A stretch of DNA of 64,000 nt from the NCBI GenBank assembly GCA_033807775.1, contig JAWVWS010001019.1, positions 186,001 through 250,000 on the forward strand, written 5' to 3'. The DNA is from Saussurea involucrata. Lineage: Eukaryota; Streptophyta; Magnoliopsida; Asterales; Asteraceae. Each line of letters starts with the position of its first letter. Within the stretch, counting starts at the first letter, position 1. Below, piece after piece: positions 10,841 through 21,478 of the stretch. The notes beneath the pieces are model-generated. The model was given only the letters and a program-made list of their open reading frames with translations. It searched no databases and was not told the DNA's origin. The position numbers and the translations under genes are program-made.

Positions 10841-13800
10841 TCAACTCATGTTGAGCATACCCAACTTACCCACAAAGAAAAGGAATCTTTTCTCATTGAG
10901 TGCCTTGGTGAATAAGTCTGCAAGATGAAATTCCGTTGACACAAAGTACATCTCGATTGTGCCTTGTTCAACATGATGCTTCAGAAAGTGGTAACGGATA
11001 TCGATATGCTTTGTTTTGGAGTGCTGTACAGGATTGGCAGAGATTGCAATGGCACTTTTTGAATCACAGAGGATGGGTATCTTGTATATATTGTGACCGT
11101 AGTCCTTTAGCTGAGTTCGCATCCACAGAACCTGGGAGCAACAGCTAGCAGCAGCAACATATTCAGCTTCTGCAGTAGACGTCGACACACAATTCTGCTT
11201 CTTTGAAGTCCAGCTGACTAGTTTACCACCCAGGAATTGACAACTCCTAGAGGTACTTTTTCGGTCAAGCTTGCATCCTCCATAATCTGAATCTGTGTAG
11301 GCCATAAGATCAAAGCTATAGTTCTTTAGATACCAGAGGCCAAGATTTTTGGTTCCCTTTAGGTATCTGAAGATCCTCTTTACAGCAAGAAGGTGGGATT
11401 CCTTTGGGTTAGCTTGATATCTTGCACAGAGGCATGTGGCATACATTATATCAGGTCTACTGGCAGTTAAGTATAAAAGAGATACAATTATGCCTCTGTA
11501 GAGCTTGCACTCTACAGACTTTCCACCTGGATCTGAGTGTAACTTATTTCCAGTTGACATGGGGGTCTTCATGACAGAGGCATCAGAGAGATTGAATTTT
11601 GAAAGAATGTTAGAGACATATTTAGCTTGATTTATAAAAATTCCCTCTGGTGATTGTTTGACTTGGAGTCCTAGGAAGAAGTTTAATTCTCCCATCATAC
11701 TCATTTCAACTCACTCTACATGAGCTTTTCAAAATCTGTGCAGTGTTTTTCATTTGTAGACCCAAAAATAATGTCGTCCACATAGATCTGTACAAGCAGA
11801 ATCTCTTTACCTTTTCTGTTATAAAACAAAGTAGTGTCAGTTGTACCTCTTTCGAAATTGTTAACAAGGAGAAAGGTTGAAAGGCGTTCGTACCATGCTC
11901 TTGGAGCCTGTTTCAGTCCATATAGAGCTTTGTCAAGGAAGTAAACATGTTTTGGGTACTTGGCACTTTTGAACCCTGGTGGCTGCTGGACGTCTACTTC
12001 TTCTTGAATTTGACCATTCAGAAAGGCAGATTTTACATCCATTTGAAAAACTTTGAAACCTCTCTGGGCTGCGAAGGCTAAGAAGATTCTTATTGCTTCT
12101 AGTCGTGCGACAGGGGCAAAAGTCTCATCGTAATCAATGCCTTCTGCTTGGCAATATCCCTTGGCCACCAATCTCGCCTTGTTTCTAATAACCACCCCAT
12201 CCTCATCCTTCTTGTTTCTAAAGACCCATTTTGTCCCTATTGCTTGTTTCCCTCTAGGCAGAGGAACTAGGGTACATACCTTGTTTCTCTCAAACTGTAG
12301 AAGCTCTTCTTGCATTGCATCTATCCAGTTTGGGTCATCTAGGGCTTCAGAAACACATTTAGGTTCGATCACACTGATAAAGTTTGTAAAGAAACAAAAA
12401 TTGGCAGTGGCTGATCTTGTCTTGACTTTTTCAGAAGGATCGCCGATTATTAGGCTCTGAGGATGGCTCTTCGTCCACTTTGTCGTTTTTGGAAGATGGT
12501 CATTAGCATCATCTAGTTGAACCTTTGTGGTTGCACACTGTGGTTCTGGTGCAACCTCTATAGTGGATGGTACTTCTGTTCTTGAACTCGGTTCTTCAGC
12601 TTGTGTAGGTATTGGGTTAAGAGTTGGAATTGATTCCTCTTAGGATATTGAGACTGAATCCTCGTTTTCCTCTGGTATTGCTTCCTCTATAGTTGCTGGA
12701 GTTGGTATTTCCAGTGCCTCTGTGGTAGAATCTTTGCTTGTATCATCTTTTGTTGGCCCCCCCTCAGTGCTTGCATCTGCACGATTTACAGAAGAGGATG
12801 AAGTATTTAATGGACCAGTTAGAGATATACCTAACTCAGTCTGGTTTGCAGAAGATGTTTCTCCAGAGGCTTTGATTGCTCCAGCAGAGGGATCAATGTC
12901 ATCATGAAACATCTCTTCAAATAGCAGATTTAGGTCTGCTTCTCTTGTTTTTGAGATGCCAGGGGATTCCTTTTTCAGACCGAGTTCTGAACTGATTTGT
13001 TCAGAAGTCTTCTGAAAAGAATCGTCAAAAGAGACATTGATACTCTCCACAATGGTTCGAGATTGAAGAAGGTAAACTCTGTAGGCCTTTGAGGTGGTAG
13101 AGTACCCAATGAACTTGCCTTCGTTTGCTTTCACATCAAACTTACCTCTTTCTTCTCTGTCGTTTAGGATAAAGCACTTGCATCCAAATACATGGAAGAA
13201 CTTGATGTTTGGTCGCCTTTTCTTGATCAAGTGGTAAGGTGTCTTGATGTGCCTTTTGACTATTGTTGATCGATTTTGGGTATAACACGCGGTTGATATG
13301 GCTTCTGCCCAGAAAGAAATTGGCAATCCAGATGCTGTCAGCATAGTTCTTGCAGCCTCCACAAGCGTGTGGTTCTTTCATTCAACCACTCCGTTCTGTT
13401 GTGGGGTGCGTGCAGCAGAGAAGTTCTGAGATATGCCTTCTTCTGTAAGGTAAGCTTCAATGGCAGAGTTTTTGAATTCTGTGCCATTGTCGCTTCTTAA
13501 CTTTAGAATCCTGCACTCATATAGAACCTGGATTCTTTTCATTAGGTTTATCAGAATGTTGGGAACATCTGATTTCTTTCTAACAAATTCTACCCACGTA
13601 TATCTCGAGTATTCATCAATCAACACTAGTATGTATTTCTTGTCTCCTAGGCTCTGTGTAGCGATTGGACCACAGAGGTCAACATGAAGCATATGCAGAG
13701 GCCTAGGACAAGACACATCAGTCTTGCCTTTGTGGGAAGCTCTTTTGAGCTTACCCATTTCGCAAGCAGAGCACAAATGATCTTTACTGAATTTAACATT

Positions 13801-14283
13801 TGGCAGACCTTTTACAAGATCAAGTTTGACAAGCTTATCAAGAGTATGAAAGTTGAGATGGCAGAACCTGTTATGCCACAACCAGGCTTCTTCATTTTTA
13901 CAGGCAACAAGGCAGAGCTTGTCTTTCTTGTTCTTGACACTAAAGTTCATAAGGTACATATCACCTTTTCGTTCAGCCCGCAGAAGTTCGACTCCTGTAT
14001 CTTCTCCTTGCAAAGAGCAGAAAGTTCTTTTGAACATAACGTCGAAACCAGTATCACAAAGTTGGCTAACACTGAGAAGATTGTGCTTAAGGCCATCCAC
14101 ATATGCAACTTTGCAAACTGTTATGTTTTCCTTTTTGATGACTCCATAGCCTTTTATATATCCCTTCTTGTTATCGCCAAAGGTTACAGATCCTCCATCG
14201 AGTTTATCTTTGTAAGAGAATAGTAGACCTCTGTCGCCAGTCATGTGCCGCGAGCACCCGGAGTCTAGATACCAGATCGGCAC
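10841..14283 (-). pseudogene. Copia pol: protease, integrase, reverse transcriptase, RNase H (broken)
   Basis: Domains in order on the minus strand. Protease at 14283 onward with IWYLDSGCSRHMTG. GAG-pre-integrase with LWHNRFCHLNF. Integrase core with D in MLHVDLCGP, D in LRSDNGTEF and E in PQQNGVVE. A long acidic linker. RT (12372-11716) with KARLVAKGYCQ, MDVKSAFLNG and the catalytic YVDDIIFGS. RNase H (11704-10841) with YTDSDYGG, STAEAEYVA and HIDIRYHFL. Breaks: TGA right after the integrase Glu (13380-13378), TAA at 12642-12640, and TAG plus a 1-nt frameshift at 11718-11704 between RT and RNase H. Apart from that shift the frame is constant, so this was one polyprotein. The protease frame also differs from the upstream gag extension. 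Confidence 0.93.
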
Positions 14284-14303
14284 ATACTGCTTCTGTAAAA
14301 CAA

Positions 14304-16226
14304 TCAGAGATTTTTAGGTACCCATATCCAAATGGGTCCAGCTTTGTCAGAGGTCTTCAAGGTTGCCTTGGTATCCTTGGGTTTGGTTTTAACTTCTGTT
14401 GAAGAACCAGTTTGTTTCTTCTTTCCCTTAAATTTTGCATTCTTTTTGGGTAAAGAGAGGAAACAGTGTGGACTAGAGAAGTGTTGGTTCAATTGATGCA
14501 TGAATTCAAAGCAATGACAATAATTAATATGCAAAGAAATTTGCTTGAACTTTTCATTAAAAACACTGAAACGGGGTACAGAGGATTTATTATTACAGTC
14601 TATTCTAGCATTTGACTTCCTATTACAAGAATACCTATGTAGACTAGATTGTTGTTTTGAAAATTCTCTGTGGAGAGTAGCCTTCTGTGGACCCCTTCCT
14701 CTGTGGTGAACTTCTGCAGGTTTCACTATCACAGAAGAAAAAAATTTGTTATTTTCAACCCACTTACCCTTCTGTTGCCAAGTTAATTTTTCTTTAAAAG
14801 GCCTTAAGGGTTTTGAAGTTTTTGAACTTGTTGGATTTTGAGAGGACATATCCTTTTGTTGTTTGATTTTCTCAAGCTCAAGAGAGGTTTTGGCTTGTAT
14901 ACACATGTCTAAAAAGTCTGGACAGATAGGAATACTTGTGATTTTCTCTTTAGGAGGAATGGTTCTATTAAGAATTCCAGAGGGAAGTTTAGATCCCTCT
15001 GAATCACAAGGAACTATCTATGACTCAATTGAGTCAGTCTCAGATTCGTCAGATGATGAATGATCCTCATATACAGAGGTTGAGTCACTTAGATATCTGT
15101 CGACAGAGGGTGGATTTTCTGAGCATGTGCCATACTCGCTTTCTTCCTTTTCTTTGGGACTATCTTCCAAGTCAACAGAGGTATTTGTCAATATTTCCTC
15201 AGAGAGTTTTTGTTCGACAGAGGATGTACAGAGGTTCTCATAAAAGTTGTTTTTGCCGATTTCCATTAACTCATTTTCAGAAATGAGTTTCAGATTTTCA
15301 TCTAAAGAGGCTGGCATGAACTCAGGTGCTTATGCCGATAGAGTCTTTTCAGAGTCTATTGTGCAGACAAAAGCAACCTGGGTCTGAGTCTCTGGGTCAT
15401 CAAACTTGAAGATTCCTATCTGATCTTGTGTTTTCAGATATCTTTTGGGTTTGGATGCTCTTTTGACAGAGGCTGAGGGTGATAAATCTGTGTTTTGATA
15501 CCACACATTTATCATCTTCAGAGGCTTCCTCTTGTGTGGTTCCCCAGAGGTTTTCTACCTTTTGCTTACAGAGAGTAAATTAGGATAACCGGGTTTTCTT
15601 GTGCTTCCAATACAAAATTAAGAGGATAGGGACTTGTCTCTTTTGTTTCCAGTATAAGGATCTATATCACATAAGCCAATTCCCCGTCTCCCTATTTGTG
15701 TATTCACCTTTTCATATACCATCTGTGCATCTTGGTATTTTTTAATTAAAAGGTCTCTTCTGAGTAGGTCTTGATGAAGGACTTCTCTTTCCTTTTGAAA
15801 ATAGTGTTTAAGAGCAAGAATATTCATTATGTGGCTCTCAACATCCATAAGTTCTTTAGATTTAGTTTTTAAGGCAGAGTTGAGTTCGGAAATCTTTTCT
15901 TTTAAAAGGTTTAGATGTTTGTGCCAATTAGTTTCAATCTCTTCCTTTTCTTGAAATAGTTTAGCCTTTTCTTGAGTGAGAAGTCTGGCTTCTCTCTCAA
16001 AGAATGCAAGCTTTTTCTGGACGCTATCACAAGTCTTTTTAAGTTCAGTGTATTCAACAGTCAGTTTAAGCAAATCATCTTTTGTTTCATTAGAGGAAGA
16101 GTCAGAAGTGGATACCTCACAGTCAGTGTCGGAGGAGATGACCTCTGCCATCCCGTAGAACAGGGCGTTCTTCTTTTCGCCTTCATCAGATGATTCATCG
16201 GACAACCAGTTCTCTTGCTCCACCAT
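14304..16226 (-). pseudogene. Gag C-terminal extension with coiled coil (between zinc knuckle and protease)
   Basis: All pieces are in the same frame as the zinc-knuckle gag. 16226-15618 encodes an acidic start (WLSDESSDEGE) followed by about 150 residues of heptad-rich coiled coil (LKKTCDSVQKKLAFFEREAR and onward). 15515-15018 is acidic Ser/Glu-rich. 14906-14304 is basic, Lys/Thr-rich, ending GPIWIWVPK, the usual junction before a Copia protease. Several stops or shifts (about 15618, 15330, 15018, 14304) break it. Such gag extensions occur in long Copia elements; a particle-assembly role is inference. Confidence 0.72.
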
Positions 16227-17326
16227 GAGCGACTTCTGAGCATAATATTCTGCCTTCTTTTTATAGAAAGCAGAATCCCTCTGAGGGCGATTTGGTTTGC
16301 TCCTGCAGTCAGCAGCATAGTGGCCTGGCTTGCCACAATTGAAGCATCCCTGGTTCTAGGGAGCGTGGCCAGTTCTGTCGCCTGACCTCTGTTGGTCACC
16401 ACCTCTGTCATTTCTGTCATTCGACCTCTGTTGTTCGTTCGAACCATCTCTTTCTAGGTTTCTTGGCTCGTACTTCTCTCCTCTATCATCCCTCCCATCA
16501 CGTTCATAACCCGTCTTCTTCCGGTATCCTCCTCTACCAAACTCTTTCGTCAACAGAGCTAAAGATTTAGCTATCGAGGCCATCGTTGCCTCCTCTTCTT
16601 CCCCCAGTTCCTCCTCTTCACTATCAACGACCAATACCTTCTTCTTCTTCTCCTTCTTTTCCTCCACAGCATTCTCCTTTTTCGGCTTTTCTTTAGCTTC
16701 TGTAGCCTTACCAACAAATGCAAGGGCCCCAGCGGTTTGAGCTTTTGCCTGGGCGATTTGTGGTTCTTGGGCTGCCAAAGTTCCATAAAGGTCTGACAGA
16801 GTCTAGGTGTCTAAGTCCTGATTAGTTTGCAGAGACATAGACAATTGGAGCCATTCTTCGTTTAGGCTCTTTAGGAACATAACGTTGTTCTCCTCAAAAG
16901 TTCTGTGGATCCCAAACTTCTTGCACTTGTTTATCAGAGAGTTAAACCTATCGTACGTTGACTGCAGAGACTCTGTCGGTAGAGCTTTGAAAGCATAATA
17001 TTCGTTTATGCATTGGGCTCTGCGATTTTTCTGAGTCTTGGCCCCTCCCTCCAGTTGTTTTTCCAGTTCCTTCCATAGATCGTATGCAGATTCACACGCG
17101 TCTAGGGATTTGAAGAGATCATTGGGAATGGCCATTATCAGAAGTCGCTTGGTTTTCTGAGCAATCTCATATTTCTCCCAGTCAGTAGTGGACCACTTAT
17201 TCTTTGTCTTTGGTTTCTCGTACTCAGCAACCTCTGGAGTATCATCTATGGCAGGTACACGTGGTACTGTGACCATGGGAACGATAGGAGGATTATTGAT
17301 ATAGTGAACGAGTTCTTTGTCAGTAC
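16227..17326 (-). pseudogene. Copia gag, main part, with zinc knuckle (split by Athila-1)
   Basis: The gag resumes at 17326, after the Athila-1 target duplication, with TDKELVHYINNPPIVP. It continues through the UBN2-type capsid (YEIAQKTKRLLIMAI, DLWKELEKQLEG, ESLQSTYDRFNSLI) and a Lys/Glu-rich linker to a CX2CX4HX4C zinc knuckle (CFNCGKPGHYAADC) near 16347-16306. In-frame TAG codons at 16805-16803 and 16358-16356 interrupt it. The first 36 codons lie at 39681-39573, 22 kb away, because Athila-1 inserted inside codon 37. The function in the live ancestor is the virus-like-particle shell and RNA binding. Confidence 0.9.
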
Positions 17327-18889
17327 TGATAACTCTATTTTTAGAGTTATTATTTCCTTTTATTTTACATTTTATTTCGTCAATTTTAGCCATTTCACCT
17401 CTCAAAACCCCCCATTCTTGGTACAATTCTCAAAAATGAGCAAAAAGAGTGAACCATAGTCTTTAATAAATTATTTGGTGGAATTTGGGTGTTTTTCACG
17501 ATTTATCCTGCAGTGACCACTGTTGTGCCCACTCCGGTTCCCCACTATTCGAGCAGAGCAAGAAGATAAAAGAAACTAGTAGTTGGGATGCAAGTATTCT
17601 GGAGTTTAGAAGGTTCAAATGGCAGGGAAATATGAGTTGGAGAAGTACAAGTAGTTTCCTTAAAGATAGCATCAAGTACACCTTTTGTACTTAGAAGTTG
17701 ACTAGGTGAAGAGACCATTGGGTAAAAGGATTATCCAAGGTGTTGATTTCTTTCATGGTACTGCAGTCTTTATCCATTGGACAAATCCATTTTGTTGTGT
17801 AATACCCAACTCTTTCTCCTAGTATATAAAGGAGGTGTTGGGTGCCATTTAATACATGCTTGGCTTAGTCTTAAATTCTCTTAACTACCACATTAGTTTT
17901 AGTCTTTCATTTACTGCAATAACTAGCTTTAATTTTCTGTATTTTACTTTCTTAGTTTAAGTTGTAGTTCGAAGTACACAGTGACAGGGACGAATTCTCG
18001 TTCCCCACTGTGGGTTAAATTCAAGTCACTTTCAGTTTTATTATGTGCAACTTCTACTCTTTTGCTTTCTTTACTTTAGTTATGGGATAAACATCCTTTG
18101 GGATGTAGGAAGGAGAAGTACCTGGATTTTATTAAAAATGCTTGAGTAATCTTTATACTTAGAATATTGTTGTTTTGGTCATTTATTCTCGATATTTACC
18201 CAAGGATGCGAACAAGCCGATCACTTGCAAGGATCTAAAGTCTAGTTCTTAACTTAGAAATAAGTAGAACGTAGTGATACGAGCTTGAATGATGCTAGGG
18301 GATTCGAAAGAATTCTTATGACACTTACGAAAGTGAGGTCGGCACAGTGAGCAAATCTCAACCCACTGGAGTAGTAGGCAAGCTAATTTGTGTATTAAAA
18401 ACACTTAGAGTATTTGTCTCTACACATTCCATCGAGACCTGAAAAGGTCCATTTTTGAGATTGCCATTGACAAAACAATAAATACTAAGAGTATGGGATT
18501 TTTATCTAACGGTGTGAGTATTTTGTAACCGGGCTTTTCTAGCGAAAATGCCTACCTCGAATACAAGGACCACTTTTAGGACCGAGTATTTAGTATAAAA
18601 TCTAGGGAAAATCTAACCTCCATTCCTCCTTTTAAAATCTTAGTAAAATCGTCAAAGTAGCTATTTCACCGAACCAAACCAAAGTATTATTTTCCTCTCT
18701 AATTGAAACTTGTAGAAGGAGCTTATGAGAACCGTATTGTCTTGATTGTCCAGTCTCTGTGGATTCGATTCTGGTATTTTACCAACTATTACTTGCTGTG
18801 ACGATCATAGTGGACAGTGTACACTTGCACTTCCCACTGTGGACAGTTTGCAACCCACTGCGATTAAAACACATATTTCGCACGTAACA
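17327..18889 (+). repeat. 5' LTR of Athila-1
   Basis: Begins TGATAACTCTATTTTTAGAG, a perfect small stem-loop at the very terminus (ATAACTCTA / TAGAGTTAT). TATA box TATATAAAG at 17824. Contains CCCCACTGTGGG at about 18003. Ends GTAACA. Confidence 0.95.
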
Positions 18890-18895
18890 AGTTTT

Positions 18896-18913
18896 TGGCG
18901 CCGTTGCCGGGGA
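18896..18913 (+). promoter_or_regulatory. Primer-binding site, tRNA-Asp type (Athila-1)
   Basis: TGGCGCCGTTGCCGGGGA, complementary to the last 18 nt of plant tRNA-Asp(GTC), six bases after the LTR end. Confidence 0.9.
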
Positions 18914-18991
18914 TTGGCGTGATTTTAAATCTCAAGACATTAGTTTTTGTTCGAGCCCGAGTAACTCGTTTTTCTAAGCTGTTCGTGTTGC

Positions 18992-21478
18992 ATGCCATGG
19001 CAACAATACGAACCTTTGGTACCAATCGATCTTGAAATAGAGAAAACTTTTCGAAGAAGACGTAAAAACAAGAACACAAATCGACAACCCCCTGTGATCC
19101 CCACTGTAAACATGGCAGCAATACCACCACCTATAGTGGAGACCACAGTGAGGATTGCCGATAGGAAAGATCGAAAAATACGGGATTACGCTACTTTCGG
19201 AGCTAACGACTTAAGCTCCGGGATTCTAAGGCCCAACATTGTTGCAAACCATTTTGAACTCAAACCGGTGATGTTTTAAATGATCCAAGCCATGGGTCAG
19301 TTTAGAGGATCACCATCTGAAGATCCGCACTCGCGCATAAAATCTTTCTTAGAAATGACCGATTCCTTTCAGTTACAAGGTGTGAGTGATGAAGCATTAA
19401 GACTAACACTTTTTCCTTTTTCACTAAGGGATAAGGCAAAGTCATGGTTGAACTCGCATGCACCTCACTCGATAACCACTTGGCAAGAACTTGCCGATAA
19501 ATGTTTGCAAAAATACTTTCCTCCAACGAGGATTGTAAGGTTTCGAAATGATATAATTTTGTTTAGACAAGAAAAAGATGAGGCTGTTTCGGATGCATGG
19601 GAACGATTTAAAGATTTACTTCGAAAATGCCTGCATCATGGCATCCCACATTGCATCCAATTGGAAACCTTTTACAATGGTCTTTCCAATGCAGCCAAAA
19701 TCATCTTAGATGCAACAGCCGGTGGAACATTCACGAGTAAAACCTACAATGAAGGATATCAAATCTTAGAAAAAGTGTCCAACAACAATACCGAGTGGTC
19801 CAATCCTAGAGCAGTAGTACCAAAGACCAACACCATCGATTCCGAAGCGCTCAAAACCATGAATGCGCAGTTAGTGGCCTTAACAAAAATCGTTTTGAAC
19901 CAAAATAGAGGCCAAGTCAATTCTGCAACTCATCTAGCCGAAAACTGCTCCCTCTGTGGAGAGGAGCATCTTTTTGACTATTGTCCAGCAAATCCCGAAG
20001 TCGTTAATGTTATAGGGACAAATCCAAGAAACAACCCATACTCGCAGACTTATAATCCAGGTTGGAGAAATCACCCAAATTTCTCTTGGGCTGGTAATCC
20101 AGGACTCCAACCCCACGGAGCGAGTCATACCCAGCAAAGACCACACAATCCCCCTGGATTTCAGCAACATCACAGTGGGCAGTCCCAACATCACAGTGGG
20201 CAGCACCCACAGAACTTTCACCAAGGGCAATCCTCACAACAATACCAACCACGATCCAATCAACCAGCTGAGGCTCAACAATCGATTGAATCAATTCTCA
20301 AGGGTTTTATGAATCAAACTCAAGCAGCCATTAGGAACATAGAGACTCAAGTAGGACAACTAGCCGTCGAAGTTAAGAATAGACCACCAGGGACGTTACC
20401 TAGTGATACCGAGCATGCTAGGGTGATAGGAAAAGGATCTGAACATGTCAAGTCCATCACACTTAGGAGTGGAAAGGATCTGAAAGATATCGTTTTTGAG
20501 TCTGATGATTCGCCTCAAATACCCATTGTGATTCCCACAGTGGGCACTCCTCAAGTCACTGTCATCCCCACAGTGGGGAACGACATCCCTGACCTTCCCA
20601 CTTTTGGACCTGTTCCAAGACATACTATTCCAAAGCCAATACCACAGTCAGCTCAAATTGACCCACGAAGTATTCCTTTTCCTGAAAGAATGAAGCCTAA
20701 AAATGTCGATGTTCAATTTAAAAAATTCTTAGACATTTTTAAACAACATCACATTAACATACCCTTGGTAGAGGCTCTCGAGCAAATGCCAAGCTATGTT
20801 AAATTTTTAAAATATATTTTGAACAAAAAGAGAAAGTTGGGTGAGTTTGAGACTGTGGCTTTGACCGAAGAATGTAGTGCCCTCCTTACTAGCAAGATTC
20901 CACCTAAGTTGAAAGACCCGGGTAGTTTCACCATTCCATGCACAATAGGAGGACAAGAAGTAGGTCAAGCACTCTGTGATTTAGGAGCTAGTGTCAATTT
21001 GATGCCATTGTCTATTTTTAACAAGTTAGGTATTGGAGAGGCTAGACCCACAACCGTGACATTACAACTAGCCGACCGGTCCATTGCCTACCCAAAGGGT
21101 AAAATAGAAGACGTTTTGGTCCAAGTGGATAAATTTATCTTCCCAACCGATTTTCTAGTTCTAGATTATGAGGCCGATAAAGAAATCCCAATTATCTTAG
21201 GACGTCCGTTTCTTGCAACCGGACGAACTTTGATTGATGTGCACAAAGGAGAACTCACAATGAGAGTTAATGACCAAGAAGTAACATTCAATGTCTTCAA
21301 ATCCCTTAAGTATATAGACACCGAAGACTGCTTTGCTTTAAGTTCGATTTATGAATCCTACAGTCTTGACACAGTGCCCACAGTGGGGAGTGAGAGTGAG
21401 CACTCTGACCTTGAGAGTGATGACACTTTTGAGGATGAGTGTAACGAAATAGTGGCAGTTTGGATTTTAAGGACATAA
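18992..21478 (+). pseudogene. Athila-1 gag-protease (one nonsense codon)
   Basis: Starts at ATG 18992 (MPWQQYEPLVP). An in-frame TAA at 19277-19279 follows codon 95 after KPVMF; the frame then runs 732 codons. Residues of the second part: ~1-170 retrotransposon gag capsid (SWLNSHAPHSITTWQELADK, FRQEKDEAVSDAWERF), zinc knuckle CX2CX3HX4C at 223-235, a Gln/His/Pro-rich segment (~270-340), and aspartic protease at ~565-690 with active site CDLGAS (D567) and the GRPFLATGR flap-region motif. The DLGA form instead of D(S/T)GA is usual in this branch. The ORF encodes IPTVG twice and PTVGSE once, from copies of the CCCACAGTGGG word. It ends out of frame with pol by one base, probably from a deletion in a T run near 21458. 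Confidence 0.93.

Noticed and set aside
18896..18913. tRNA fragments (tRNA-Asp and tRNA-iMet matches)
   Set aside because: Only 11-18 nt complementary to tRNA 3' ends, placed right after LTRs. These are primer-binding sites, not tRNA genes.
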